Below are positions 1 through 5,582 of a DNA stretch of 5,582 bases, one piece after another. Location of the stretch: assembly GCA_964493945.1 (NCBI GenBank), contig CAZBQG010000266.1:1-5582 (forward strand), written 5' to 3'. The position numbers and the translations under genes were made by a program. Origin of the DNA: CAZBQG01 sp964493945. Its GTDB lineage: Bacteria > Pseudomonadota > Alphaproteobacteria > Rhodospirillales > UBA2165. Positions within the stretch are counted from its first letter, which is position 1; each line of letters opens with the position of its first letter. The notes beneath the pieces were generated by a model that ran no database searches, was not told the origin of the DNA, and saw nothing but the letters and a program-made list of their open reading frames with translations.

Positions 1-1
1 T

Positions 2-337
2 GCCGTAGTTACTGAGGTCCACACAAAAGAAGAAAAAGGATCAGACGTAAATTTGGCAGCCCATTTACTAAATGACGCATGGTCGAACCATTTTTCTGAG
101 GCTCTTGTGATAACCAATGATACCGATCTCATAACACCGATAGAAATGGTCACCGTCGAAAGAAAATTGACGGTAACGGTTGCAAACCCACAAATTAAAA
201 GTGGTACAGCGCCTGGGCTACAGGCGGTGGCAAGTCATGTACGGCATGTAAATCGTGGCATGCTTGCTAGATCACAATTCCCTGATCCTGTTATTCGGCC
301 TAATGGCAACCCGGTCAATAAGCCCCCTAATTGGTAA
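2..337 (+). CDS. NYN-domain (PIN-like) nuclease, C-terminal part, 5' end outside the window
   Basis: The reading frame is open from the left edge, and 111 residues are visible before the TAA at 335-337. It carries two hallmarks of the NYN/LabA-like (DUF88) fold. The first is an EKGSDVNLA segment at visible residues 11-19, including D15. The second is a strand ending in ITNDTDLITP at residues 37-46, where D40 and D42 match the conserved acidic residues that bind metal in this PIN-like superfamily. The tail, with SQFPD and a final KPPNW, also fits family members. NYN proteins are known or predicted metal-dependent ribonucleases acting in the cytoplasm; the target cannot be read from the sequence. 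The TTG at 53 lies inside the conserved core, so it is not the true start. Family members are usually longer, so about half or more is probably missing upstream. Base composition is more AT-rich than polA or the ABC gene, suggesting acquired DNA. Domain recognition is fairly sure; function is inferred. Confidence 0.72.
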   Translation, partial: AVVTEVHTKEEKGSDVNLAAHLLNDAWSNHFSEALVITNDTDLITPIEMVTVERKLTVTVANPQIKSGTAPGLQAVASHVRHVNRGMLARSQFPDPVIRPNGNPVNKPPNW

Positions 338-539
338 TCTCACACAACAACGCACCTTCCACTGCCACAGTCCGCAAAAATCCCTCCGCCCAATGATGCT
401 GCAGGCAAGCCCCAATCAGTTTCCCTATGGTCCGAAGATTGTCCAAAAACATGCCCACCAAACCGTTTTTCCGCCCCGCTGGTGCGAATCTTTGGGTAAT
501 GGGCTACTCACCCCCCAAACAGCCCGAAATCGTGCTGAG

Positions 540-560
540 TGGTAGCCATATGGTAGCCAT
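540..560. repeat. Direct repeat, two copies of TGGTAGCCAT
   Basis: The ten-base unit TGGTAGCCAT occurs at 540-549 and again at 551-560, separated by one A. The second copy ends 46 bases from the 3' end of the tRNA. The repeat is exact. Its role is unknown; closely spaced short direct repeats near a tRNA could be recombinase arm-type binding sites, but a chance duplication is also possible. Confidence 0.6.
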
Positions 561-599
561 GGCCTTTTTTGCCTAACAGGGTTTATTGCTAAGTTATTG

Positions 600-606
600 A
601 AAAAAA
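600..606 (-). terminator. T-tract directly after the tRNA-Arg 3' end
   Basis: On the tRNA strand, seven T residues follow immediately after the encoded CCA. The stable T-arm and acceptor stem just before them could act with this tract as a factor-independent terminator. No separate hairpin lies between the tRNA and the T-run, so the call rests on the tract and its position. Confidence 0.35.
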
Positions 607-683
607 TGGCGCGCCCGACAGGATTCGAACCTGTGACCTTCGGCTTCGGAGGCCGACACTCTATCCAGCTGAGCTACGGGCGC
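607..683 (-). tRNA. tRNA-Arg with anticodon CCG
   Basis: Read on the minus strand, the 77 bases fold as a full tRNA with encoded CCA. The acceptor stem GCGCCCG pairs with CGGGCGC. The D stem is GCTC/GAGT with one G-U pair. The anticodon stem TCGGC/GCCGA closes the loop CTCCGAA, which places CCG at 649-647. The variable region is AGGTC, and the T arm ACAGG-TTCGAAT-CCTGT is perfect. The anticodon CCG reads the arginine codon CGG. The 3' end points left, toward the AT-rich stretch, which is the usual orientation when an element has integrated into a tRNA 3' end. A plausible promoter lies just upstream at 698-726. Confidence 0.97.
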
Positions 684-687
684 TTAA

Positions 688-707
688 GGCGTTTGGTACC
701 ATACGCC
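688..707. repeat. 20-base imperfect palindrome between the hydrolase stop and tRNA-Arg
   Basis: The arms GGCGT and ACGCC (688-692 and 703-707) enclose the palindromic core TGGTACCA, with one T-T mismatch between arm and core. It sits 20 bases after the hydrolase stop codon and 4 bases before the 5' end of the tRNA. As RNA it could form a small hairpin, but no T-run follows on the minus strand, so a standard intrinsic terminator is unlikely. It overlaps the proposed -10 of the tRNA promoter, so a protein-binding operator or a leader-processing element is also possible. Confidence 0.5.
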
Positions 708-726
708 AGCCCGGCAAGGGGGTAAA
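698..726 (-). promoter_or_regulatory. Possible sigma-70-type promoter of tRNA-Arg
   Basis: On the minus strand, TTTACC (726-721, four of six matches to TTGACA) is followed after 17 bases by TATGGT (703-698, four of six matches to TATAAT). A start about seven bases downstream would give a leader of roughly eight bases before the tRNA. The spacing is ideal, but the match is moderate, and the -35 would sit at the very end of the spacer next to the hydrolase stop codon. Read-through from the hydrolase operon is the alternative. Confidence 0.3.
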
Positions 727-727
727 G

Positions 728-1669
728 TCAGTCGGCATGCCCGGTCATCCAGGCAAGCACATCCTGCCACACCCGCTGGGCCTTGAGATCACGCAGCAGC
801 ATGTGAAACCCGCCGCCATAATGAATGATTTTTTGGTTTGCTTTCTGGGCCGGCGAAAGCGTCGCCAGCATGCGCCCGGTGGGCCCCGCCGTGATGACCT
901 CATCTTTGCCTGCCACCAGAATAAGCGCCGAGCCCCGGAGGTGGGGTGCTGCGGCCAGGGCCTTATCCATCAGATTGACCAGACCCCAGATAGTATCCAC
1001 CCTGGTATGTTTGATGATCAAGGGATCGCGCCCCAGCGCCCGCAACATTTCCAGATTGTCGGAGGCTTTGATATTCAGCCCCTCCCCGGTCAGGGTGAAC
1101 CAAGGCACGGTATGGGCGCTCAGCCACAGGGCCCAGCGCTGATAAAAGGGCATGGTGGCCCGGCCCCAGACGGCGGGGGCGGCGAGAATGATCCCATCGA
1201 CCTTGGGGGTCTCCGGCCGGGTCATGGCGGTCATGATCACCGCACCGCCCATGGAGCTACCCAATAAAAACAGAGGCAAACCCGGATGGCGGGCCCGGAG
1301 CAATTTGGTGAGCGCCGTCAGATCATCCCCATAGGCCCGCCAGCCCGCCCAGATGCCTCGGTGGGGAGCGCGGCCAAAGCCCCGCTGATCATAGGCATAA
1401 ACCCGCACACTCTGCCCGGCCAGAAAGGCGCCGGCTTTTTTGATGAAGCTTCCGTAATCATTGAAGCCATGCAGGGCCAGAAGCACGGCCTTCGGAGGCT
1501 GCTCAGGAGCCCAGACATGGAGCGGCAGGCGGACGCCATCGGAGGTGGTGAAATTACCCTTTTCCAGGGTGGGCTGGTCCGAGGGGGGACCGGGCAGGCG
1601 GAGCGTTGGGGCGCAGGCGGAAAGAAATGAGATGAAAAGCAACAAGACGGCGGTGGGCCCTCCGGCCAT
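728..1669 (-). CDS. Alpha/beta hydrolase, lysophospholipase/monoacylglycerol-lipase-like, predicted lipoprotein
   Basis: This 313-residue protein belongs to the serine-hydrolase group related to PldB and monoacylglycerol lipase (Hydrolase_4 type). Residues 1-19 form a short hydrophobic signal ending in the lipobox L16-S17-A18-C19, so it is probably a lipid-anchored envelope protein. The oxyanion segment LHGFNDYG begins at L66, and YDQRGFG follows at 93-99. The nucleophile elbow G137-S-S-M-G puts the catalytic serine at S139. The acid is probably D256 in AGKDEVI, and the base H289 in GGGFHMLLRD. All three triad residues are present, so the enzyme should be active on an ester or lipid substrate that cannot be named. 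The ATG overlaps the upstream ABC-ATPase stop by one base (TGATG), with GGGGAGG ten bases before it, so translation is probably coupled. The polarity of the first residues is unusual: there is no lysine or arginine before the hydrophobic core, which weakens the signal-peptide call slightly. Confidence 0.88.
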   Translation of the reverse strand: MAGGPTAVLLLFISFLSACAPTLRLPGPPSDQPTLEKGNFTTSDGVRLPLHVWAPEQPPKAVLLALHGFNDYGSFIKKAGAFLAGQSVRVYAYDQRGFGRAPHRGIWAGWRAYGDDLTALTKLLRARHPGLPLFLLGSSMGGAVIMTAMTRPETPKVDGIILAAPAVWGRATMPFYQRWALWLSAHTVPWFTLTGEGLNIKASDNLEMLRALGRDPLIIKHTRVDTIWGLVNLMDKALAAAPHLRGSALILVAGKDEVITAGPTGRMLATLSPAQKANQKIIHYGGGFHMLLRDLKAQRVWQDVLAWMTGHAD

Positions 1670-2634
1670 CAGGGGCTGGCCTCCCCGGTGGGTTCGTCCT
1701 GGGTGAGATGGAGGAAGATATCCTCCAGGTCCGATTCCTCGGTGCAGAGATCATTGATGTTCAGCCCCGCCCCATGGACGGCGCTCAGCACCTGTTCCAC
1801 TAGCATCTGGCCCGGCGGCAGATGGAAGACCAGCATGTGCCCGTCCCGCACCTCCACCTTGAAATTCCCCATGCCGTTGGGCACCCGGTCCAGATCCTTA
1901 TCGACGGTAACGATCAGGGTCTTGGATTCCAGTTTTTTGAGCATATCCTCGGTCGTCTCGCAGGCCACCAGCCGGCCGTGATTGATGATGGCGATGCGCT
2001 CGCAAAGCTCTTCGGCCTCTTCCAGATAATGGGTGGTCAGCAAGATGGTGGTGCCGGCGGCACGCAGCTCGCGGATATAGCTCCAAAGGCTGCGGCGCAG
2101 TTCCACATCCACGCCTGCCGTCGGTTCATCCAGAATGAGCACCGGCGGCGAATGAACCAGGGCCTTGCAGATCAGCAGCCGACGCCGCATGCCGCCCGAC
2201 AATGACCTGGCATAAGAATCCGCAACATCGCTTAAATGCATGGCCGCCAGGATTTCATCGGTGCGCCGCTTGGCCTTGGGCACGCCATAAAGCCCGGCCT
2301 GGGTTTCCAGCACCTCGCGGGGCGTGAAGAAGGGATCGATGTTCAATTCCTGGGGCACCACGCCGATGGCCGAGCGGGCCTGGCGCATCTGTTCGGTGAT
2401 ATGGAAATCCCAGATGCGTGCCGCACCCGATGTTTTAATCACCAGCCCTGCCAGGATATTGATCATGGTGGATTTGCCCGCGCCATTGGGGCCCAGCAGA
2501 CCGAAAAAAGATCCCCTGGGGACCACCAGATCCACATCGCTCAGCGCGGTTTTGGGCGGCTGCTGGGAATCGCCCGCATAGGTCTTGCAAAGACCGGTGA
2601 TCTCAATGGCGTTGTCGGGCAGACTTTCCCACAT
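1669..2634 (-). CDS. ABC transporter ATP-binding protein, YadG/DrrA-like
   Basis: This is a cytoplasmic ATPase subunit of an ABC-2-type exporter, 321 residues from the chosen start. All nucleotide-binding motifs are intact: Walker A GPNGAGKST at 48-56, Q-loop Q95 in VVPQELN, signature LSGGM at 145-149, Walker B LILDEPT at 166-172 with E170, D-loop AGVD, and switch H202 in LTTHYLEEAE. The stretches LILDEPTAGVDVELRRS and TTILLTTHYLEEAE closely resemble E. coli YadG (about 308 residues), and a C-terminal extension after residue 235 is also typical. I chose ATG 2634 because it places the first strand of the ATPase about 14 residues in, as in relatives. The frame is open to ATG 2763, but residues before 2634 look unconserved, and that longer form would overlap the divergent zinc-finger gene. 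ATG 2691 is a possible alternative. No strong ribosome binding site precedes 2634. The usual membrane permease is absent downstream, where a lipoprotein hydrolase follows with a one-base overlap. The transported substrate is unknown. Confidence 0.9.
   Translation of the reverse strand: MWESLPDNAIEITGLCKTYAGDSQQPPKTALSDVDLVVPRGSFFGLLGPNGAGKSTMINILAGLVIKTSGAARIWDFHITEQMRQARSAIGVVPQELNIDPFFTPREVLETQAGLYGVPKAKRRTDEILAAMHLSDVADSYARSLSGGMRRRLLICKALVHSPPVLILDEPTAGVDVELRRSLWSYIRELRAAGTTILLTTHYLEEAEELCERIAIINHGRLVACETTEDMLKKLESKTLIVTVDKDLDRVPNGMGNFKVEVRDGHMLVFHLPPGQMLVEQVLSAVHGAGLNINDLCTEESDLEDIFLHLTQDEPTGEASP
1680..1686 (-). promoter_or_regulatory. Ribosome binding site of the hydrolase inside the ABC gene
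   Basis: GGGGAGG on the minus strand lies ten bases before the hydrolase ATG, within the last codons of the ABC-ATPase gene. It supports ATG 1669 as the start and suggests re-initiation by ribosomes that finish the upstream gene. Confidence 0.45.
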
Positions 2635-2663
2635 TTGCTTTCGCTTGAATTGTTTCTGGGGTG

Positions 2664-2691
2664 TTGATTGTGGTAGCCTAATCGGTATCAT
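2664..2691 (+). promoter_or_regulatory. Possible promoter of the zinc-finger/polA unit
   Basis: TTGATT (2664-2669, four of six) and TATCAT (2686-2691, five of six) are separated by 16 bases. A start near 2698 would leave about 23 bases of leader before ATG 2721. The region lies in the 86-base gap between the divergent genes, where promoters are expected. The assignment is by eye only. Confidence 0.35.
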
Positions 2692-2711
2692 CTGGTGGCC
2701 CACCCGGTCAA
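2684..2711 (-). promoter_or_regulatory. Possible promoter of the ABC/hydrolase operon
   Basis: On the minus strand, TTGACC (2711-2706, five of six) is followed after 16 bases by GATACC (2689-2684, three of six). A start near 2677 would give a leader of about 43 bases before ATG 2634 and would exclude the two upstream ATG codons. Its -10 overlaps the proposed plus-strand -10, so the two polymerases could compete. The -10 match is weak. Confidence 0.22.
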
Positions 2712-2720
2712 TGCAAGAAC

Positions 2721-2942
2721 ATGAGCGAAAGCAGGAAAATGGATGATCCGGACAGCCTGACAAGCATCACCGTCACCCAAAGTCAGGTTTCATGCGATGG
2801 CAATACGGGTCTGCCCGAAGACCGCAATCTGGGACATCCCAACGTCTATTTGAATCTTGGCAGCCGAGGCGTCGCCTATTGCCCCTATTGTTCGCGCCAA
2901 TTCGTTTTGACCGAAGATGCGGCGGAGCCAGCGGGCCACTGA
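2721..2942 (+). CDS. Small CHCC-type zinc-finger protein (NDUFS6-like zf-CHCC)
   Basis: A 73-residue protein with the zf-CHCC pattern: C25, then G38-H39-P40 with Y43, then C54-P-Y-C57 and F61. The four ligands C25, H39, C54 and C57 should hold one zinc ion. The same fold is found in mitochondrial complex I subunit NDUFS6 and in short standalone alphaproteobacterial proteins of about 60-75 residues, whose role is not well defined. The N-terminal 20 residues and the acidic tail are not conserved-looking. ATG 2721 is taken as the start; ATG 2739 (M7) is an alternative, but its AGGA lies only two bases away, which is too close. The gene ends 17 bases before the proposed polA start and is probably co-transcribed with it. 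Whether it works with the polymerase or with respiratory complex I cannot be told from position alone. Confidence 0.85.
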   Translation: MSESRKMDDPDSLTSITVTQSQVSCDGNTGLPEDRNLGHPNVYLNLGSRGVAYCPYCSRQFVLTEDAAEPAGH

Positions 2943-2959
2943 GCGGGCCCAATGCAGAA

Positions 2960-5582
2960 TTGCGCCATCTTTTCCTGATCGACGGATCGGGCTTTATTTT
3001 CCGCGCCTATCACGCCCTGCCGCCCATGACGCGCCCGGACGGCACGCCGGTCAATGCAGTCTATGGCTATACCTCCATGCTCATGCGCCTGATTGAAGAC
3101 ACCGAAGCCGATCATCTGGCGGTGGTTTTTGACACGGCCCGCAAAACCTTCCGCAATGACATCTATCCGGAATACAAAGCCAACCGCCCGCCGGTGGACG
3201 AAGAATTGGTTCCCCAATTTGAACTGGTGCGCGAAGCGACCCGGGCCATGGGCCTGGCCTGCGTCGAGATGGCCGGCTTCGAGGCCGATGATCTGATCGC
3301 CACCTATGCTGCCCAGGCCGAGGCATTGGGCGCGGATGTGACCATCGTTTCATCGGATAAGGATCTGATGCAATTGGTCAGCGAGCGGGTCACCATGTAT
3401 GACGCCATGAAAAACCGCCCCATTGGTGCCGCCGAAGTCATGGAAAAATTCGGCGTCGGGCCGGACCGGGTGATCGATGTGCAGGCCCTGGCCGGTGATT
3501 CGTCTGACAATGTGCCGGGCGTGCAGGGGATCGGGGTAAAGACCGCGGCGCTCTTGGTGAATGAATATGGCGATCTGGATGGCGTCTTGGCCAATGCGGG
3601 GGAGATCAAGCAACCCAAGCGGCGCCAGATGCTCACCGAACAGGCGGACCAGGCCCGCGTCTCCCGCGATCTGGTCACGCTCCTCCGTGATGCGCCGGTG
3701 GAAACGGAATTGAACAGCTTCGCCCGGCGCCCCCCCGATGGAGCGGCTTTGCTGGCCTTCCTGGATGCCCAGGGCTTCAAATCCTTGAGCGCCAAGATGG
3801 AAAGCCGCCTGGGCCCAATGCCCGCCAGTGATGGGCCCGACACAGATGGGCCCGCCGGTGAAGCGCCTGCGCCCGAACAACAAGCCCCCCGCAAAGCGGC
3901 AACATACGAAGCCGTGCAGGATAAGGCCCGCCTCGCCCATTGGATTGAATTGGCCATTGGTTCCGGTCTTGTGGCGGTGGATACGGAGACCACATCGCTG
4001 GATGCCATGCAGGCCGGTCTTGTCGGCGTGTCCCTGTCCGTCGAAGCCGGCAGTGCGTGTTATATCCCGCTCGCCCATCAGGGCGAAGAGGCTGAACCCA
4101 CACTGGATCTTGGGGACGCCCAGGAAGGGAGCGGCGATGCGCCTGACCAGATTCCCATGGACGAAGCGCTCGCCTTGCTCAAACCCCTGCTGGAAGATCC
4201 GGGGGTCCTGAAAATTGGCCAGAACATCAAATATGACATGAAGGTGCTGGCCCGCCATGGCGTGGATGTGGCGCCCATCGACGATACTATGGTCATTTCC
4301 TATGTCTTGGAAGGCGGGCTGCACGGCCATGGCATGGACGAGTTGGCCCTTTTGCATCTGGACCATGAGACCATCAAATTCAAAGACGTGGCGGGCAGCG
4401 GTAAATCCCAGGTGACCTTCGATAAAGTGCCCCTGGACAAGGCCGTCGATTACGCCGCCGAGGATGCGGAGATCACGTTGCGCCTGCACAGTGCCATGAA
4501 GCCCCGCCTGGTGGGCGAGAAGATGATGAGTGTCTATGAAAACCTGGAGCGGCCCCTGATCCCCATCCTGAGTGAGATGGAGCAAGACGGCATCCGCGTC
4601 GATGGCGCTCGGCTTAAGGAATTGAGCGCCGATTTCAGCGCCCGGCTGGGCAAGTTGAATGAAGAGGTTATTTCCCTGGCCGGGCATGACTTCAATGTGG
4701 GATCGCCCAAACAGCTTGGCGAAGTGCTGTTTGACGAGATGGGTTTGGAAGGTGGCAAGAAAACCAAGACGGGTGCCTATGGGACGGGCGCCGATATCCT
4801 GGAAGACCTGGCCGCCGGCGGCGTGGGAATCGCCGAAAAGGTCCTGGGTTGGCGCCAATTGGCCAAGCTGAAAAGCACTTACACCGATGCGCTTTTGGAA
4901 CAGATTAATCCCACAACGGGGCGGGTCCATACATCTTTCAGGCAGGACGGGGCGGCCACCGGGCGGCTCAGTTCCCGCGACCCTAATTTGCAAAACATTC
5001 CGGTGCGCACCGAAGAGGGGCGCAAGATCAGGCAGGCTTTTGTACCGGCCAAGGGCTGTGTGTTGCTCAGCGCTGATTATTCCCAGATCGAGCTGCGCCT
5101 GCTGGCCCATGTGGCGGGCATTGATGCGTTGAAAGAGGCCTTCCGGGACGGGCTGGACATCCATGCCATGACCGCGTCGCAGGTGTTCGGGGTGCCCATC
5201 GAAGGCATGGATCCCATGATCCGGCGCCAGGCCAAGGCCATCAATTTCGGCATCATCTATGGCATTTCCGCCTTCGGGCTGGCCCGCCAATTGGGCATTA
5301 CCCGCCCCGACGCCCAGGCCTATATCACCGCCTATTTTGAACGCTACCCCGGCATCCTTGATTATATGGAACGGGCCAAGACCGAAGCTCGGGACCGGGG
5401 ATATGTGAGCACGCTTTATGGACGCAAATGTTTTCAGCCGGGCATCAAGGACAAAAATGTGCAGCGCCGCAACTTCGCCGAGAGGGCCGCCATCAATGCC
5501 CCAATCCAGGGCGGCGCGGCTGATATCATCAAGCGCGCCATGGCCCGCCTGCCAAAGGCACTTGCAAATGCGGGATTGGGTG
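2960..5582 (+). CDS. polA: DNA polymerase I, 3' end cut by the window edge
   Basis: 874 residues are visible of about 930 expected. The protein fills DNA gaps and removes RNA primers during replication and repair. The 5'-nuclease domain (about 1-280) has D8 in LIDGSG, D57 in VVFD, FEADD at 107-111, SSDKD at 131-135, GDSSDN at 179-184, and the helix-hairpin GVQGIGVKTA. A Pro/Ala/Asp-rich linker spans about 284-312. The proofreading domain (about 313-515) keeps all four catalytic acids: D341 and E343 in VDTET, D426 in NIKYD, and D502 in YAAED. In the polymerase domain, TGRLSSRDPNLQNIP starts at T667, motif A is ADYSQIELR with D706 and E711, and motif B is R755, K759, F763, Y767. F763, not Tyr, is the usual residue of proofreading family members. 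Motif C (HDE) lies beyond the edge. The start is taken as TTG 2960, giving MRHLFLIDGSG as in relatives; ATG 2952 is out of frame. A 16-residue acidic loop near 375-394 is extra compared with E. coli. Confidence 0.97.
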   Translation, partial: MRHLFLIDGSGFIFRAYHALPPMTRPDGTPVNAVYGYTSMLMRLIEDTEADHLAVVFDTARKTFRNDIYPEYKANRPPVDEELVPQFELVREATRAMGLACVEMAGFEADDLIATYAAQAEALGADVTIVSSDKDLMQLVSERVTMYDAMKNRPIGAAEVMEKFGVGPDRVIDVQALAGDSSDNVPGVQGIGVKTAALLVNEYGDLDGVLANAGEIKQPKRRQMLTEQADQARVSRDLVTLLRDAPVETELNSFARRPPDGAALLAFLDAQGFKSLSAKMESRLGPMPASDGPDTDGPAGEAPAPEQQAPRKAATYEAVQDKARLAHWIELAIGSGLVAVDTETTSLDAMQAGLVGVSLSVEAGSACYIPLAHQGEEAEPTLDLGDAQEGSGDAPDQIPMDEALALLKPLLEDPGVLKIGQNIKYDMKVLARHGVDVAPIDDTMVISYVLEGGLHGHGMDELALLHLDHETIKFKDVAGSGKSQVTFDKVPLDKAVDYAAEDAEITLRLHSAMKPRLVGEKMMSVYENLERPLIPILSEMEQDGIRVDGARLKELSADFSARLGKLNEEVISLAGHDFNVGSPKQLGEVLFDEMGLEGGKKTKTGAYGTGADILEDLAAGGVGIAEKVLGWRQLAKLKSTYTDALLEQINPTTGRVHTSFRQDGAATGRLSSRDPNLQNIPVRTEEGRKIRQAFVPAKGCVLLSADYSQIELRLLAHVAGIDALKEAFRDGLDIHAMTASQVFGVPIEGMDPMIRRQAKAINFGIIYGISAFGLARQLGITRPDAQAYITAYFERYPGILDYMERAKTEARDRGYVSTLYGRKCFQPGIKDKNVQRRNFAERAAINAPIQGGAADIIKRAMARLPKALANAGLG

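Larger units (their letters stand above)
338..606. other. Gene-poor stretch between the NYN gene and tRNA-Arg
   Basis: I see no supportable gene here. A minus-strand frame of 41 codons (452 to 327) is open but has no recognisable motif and overlaps the end of the NYN gene. The stretch holds a short direct repeat at 540-560 and, next to the tRNA, a run of seven A (T on the tRNA strand). It lies directly beyond the 3' end of the tRNA, so it could be the junction scar of an integrated element. That reading is an inference from position and composition only. Confidence 0.5.

Noticed and set aside
327..452. A 41-codon minus-strand frame ending inside the NYN gene's 3' end
   Set aside because: The translation looks plausible in composition, but it is short, lacks a known motif, and overlaps the NYN stop region. 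There is not enough evidence to call a gene.
255..545. A 96-codon plus-strand frame starting with GTG
   Set aside because: It begins inside the NYN gene in another frame, has no recognised motif, and shows no ribosome binding site.
737..1267. A 176-codon plus-strand frame opposite the hydrolase
   Set aside because: The minus-strand hydrolase has a complete catalytic triad and lipobox; the opposite frame is Gly/His/Pro-rich with no domain.
2671..2678. A further TGGTAGCC matching the repeat near the tRNA
   Set aside because: Only eight bases match, it is a single copy, and it lies in an unrelated promoter region. Chance is sufficient.
2635..2763. N-terminal extension of the ABC ATPase to ATG 2763 or 2691
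   Set aside because: The extra residues are unlike any ATPase N terminus. The longest form overlaps the divergent zinc-finger gene, and relatives start close to the position of ATG 2634.
3304..4008. A 234-codon minus-strand frame, Ser/Ala/Arg-rich
   Set aside because: It is another antisense shadow of polA with low-complexity composition and no domain signature.
3350..5290. A 646-codon open frame on the minus strand
   Set aside because: It lies wholly opposite polA, whose plus-strand translation shows every catalytic motif. The antisense translation has no recognisable domain and a composition rich in His, Gly and Gln, typical of a shadow frame in GC-rich DNA.
1..5582. CRISPR array, insertion sequence or transposase
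   Set aside because: No regularly spaced repeats, terminal inverted repeats or transposase motifs were seen on either strand.

Overview
This window looks like chromosomal DNA of an alphaproteobacterium, probably near the Rhodospirillales. The reasons are the GC-rich codon use in the main genes, a mitochondrial-type CHCC zinc-finger protein directly in front of DNA polymerase I, and the sequence style of the polymerase. The exact taxon cannot be fixed from the sequence alone.

Left part (1-606): the 3' end of a NYN-domain (PIN-like) nuclease gene enters from the left edge and stops at 337. It is followed by about 270 bases with no convincing gene. This part is visibly more AT-rich than the rest (about 43% GC in the first 60 bases). 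It ends at the 3' end of a tRNA-Arg(CCG) gene at 607-683 on the minus strand. tRNA 3' ends are classic integration sites, so the left part may be the edge of an integrated element, but no integrase and no second att copy lie in the window.

Middle (684-2634, minus strand): two translationally coupled genes encode a YadG-like ABC-transporter ATPase and, through a TGATG stop/start overlap, a lipoprotein-type alpha/beta hydrolase with a complete Ser-Asp-His triad. The transmembrane permease that usually accompanies such an ATPase is not next to it. A near-perfect palindrome and a plausible tRNA promoter fill the short gap between the hydrolase and the tRNA.

Right part (2721-5582, plus strand): a divergent unit begins with a small CHCC zinc-finger protein and continues, after 17 bases, into polA. 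The polymerase has intact 5'-nuclease and 3'-5' proofreading domains and polymerase motifs A and B. It is cut by the window edge before motif C. Its start appears to be TTG, because the only nearby ATG is out of frame. The 86-base gap between the two divergent units holds weak, overlapping promoter-like elements.

Most of the window is ordinary housekeeping DNA. The points most worth a second look are the possible island boundary at the tRNA, the permease-less ATPase/lipoprotein-hydrolase pair, and the polA start. No clear new biological system is visible.
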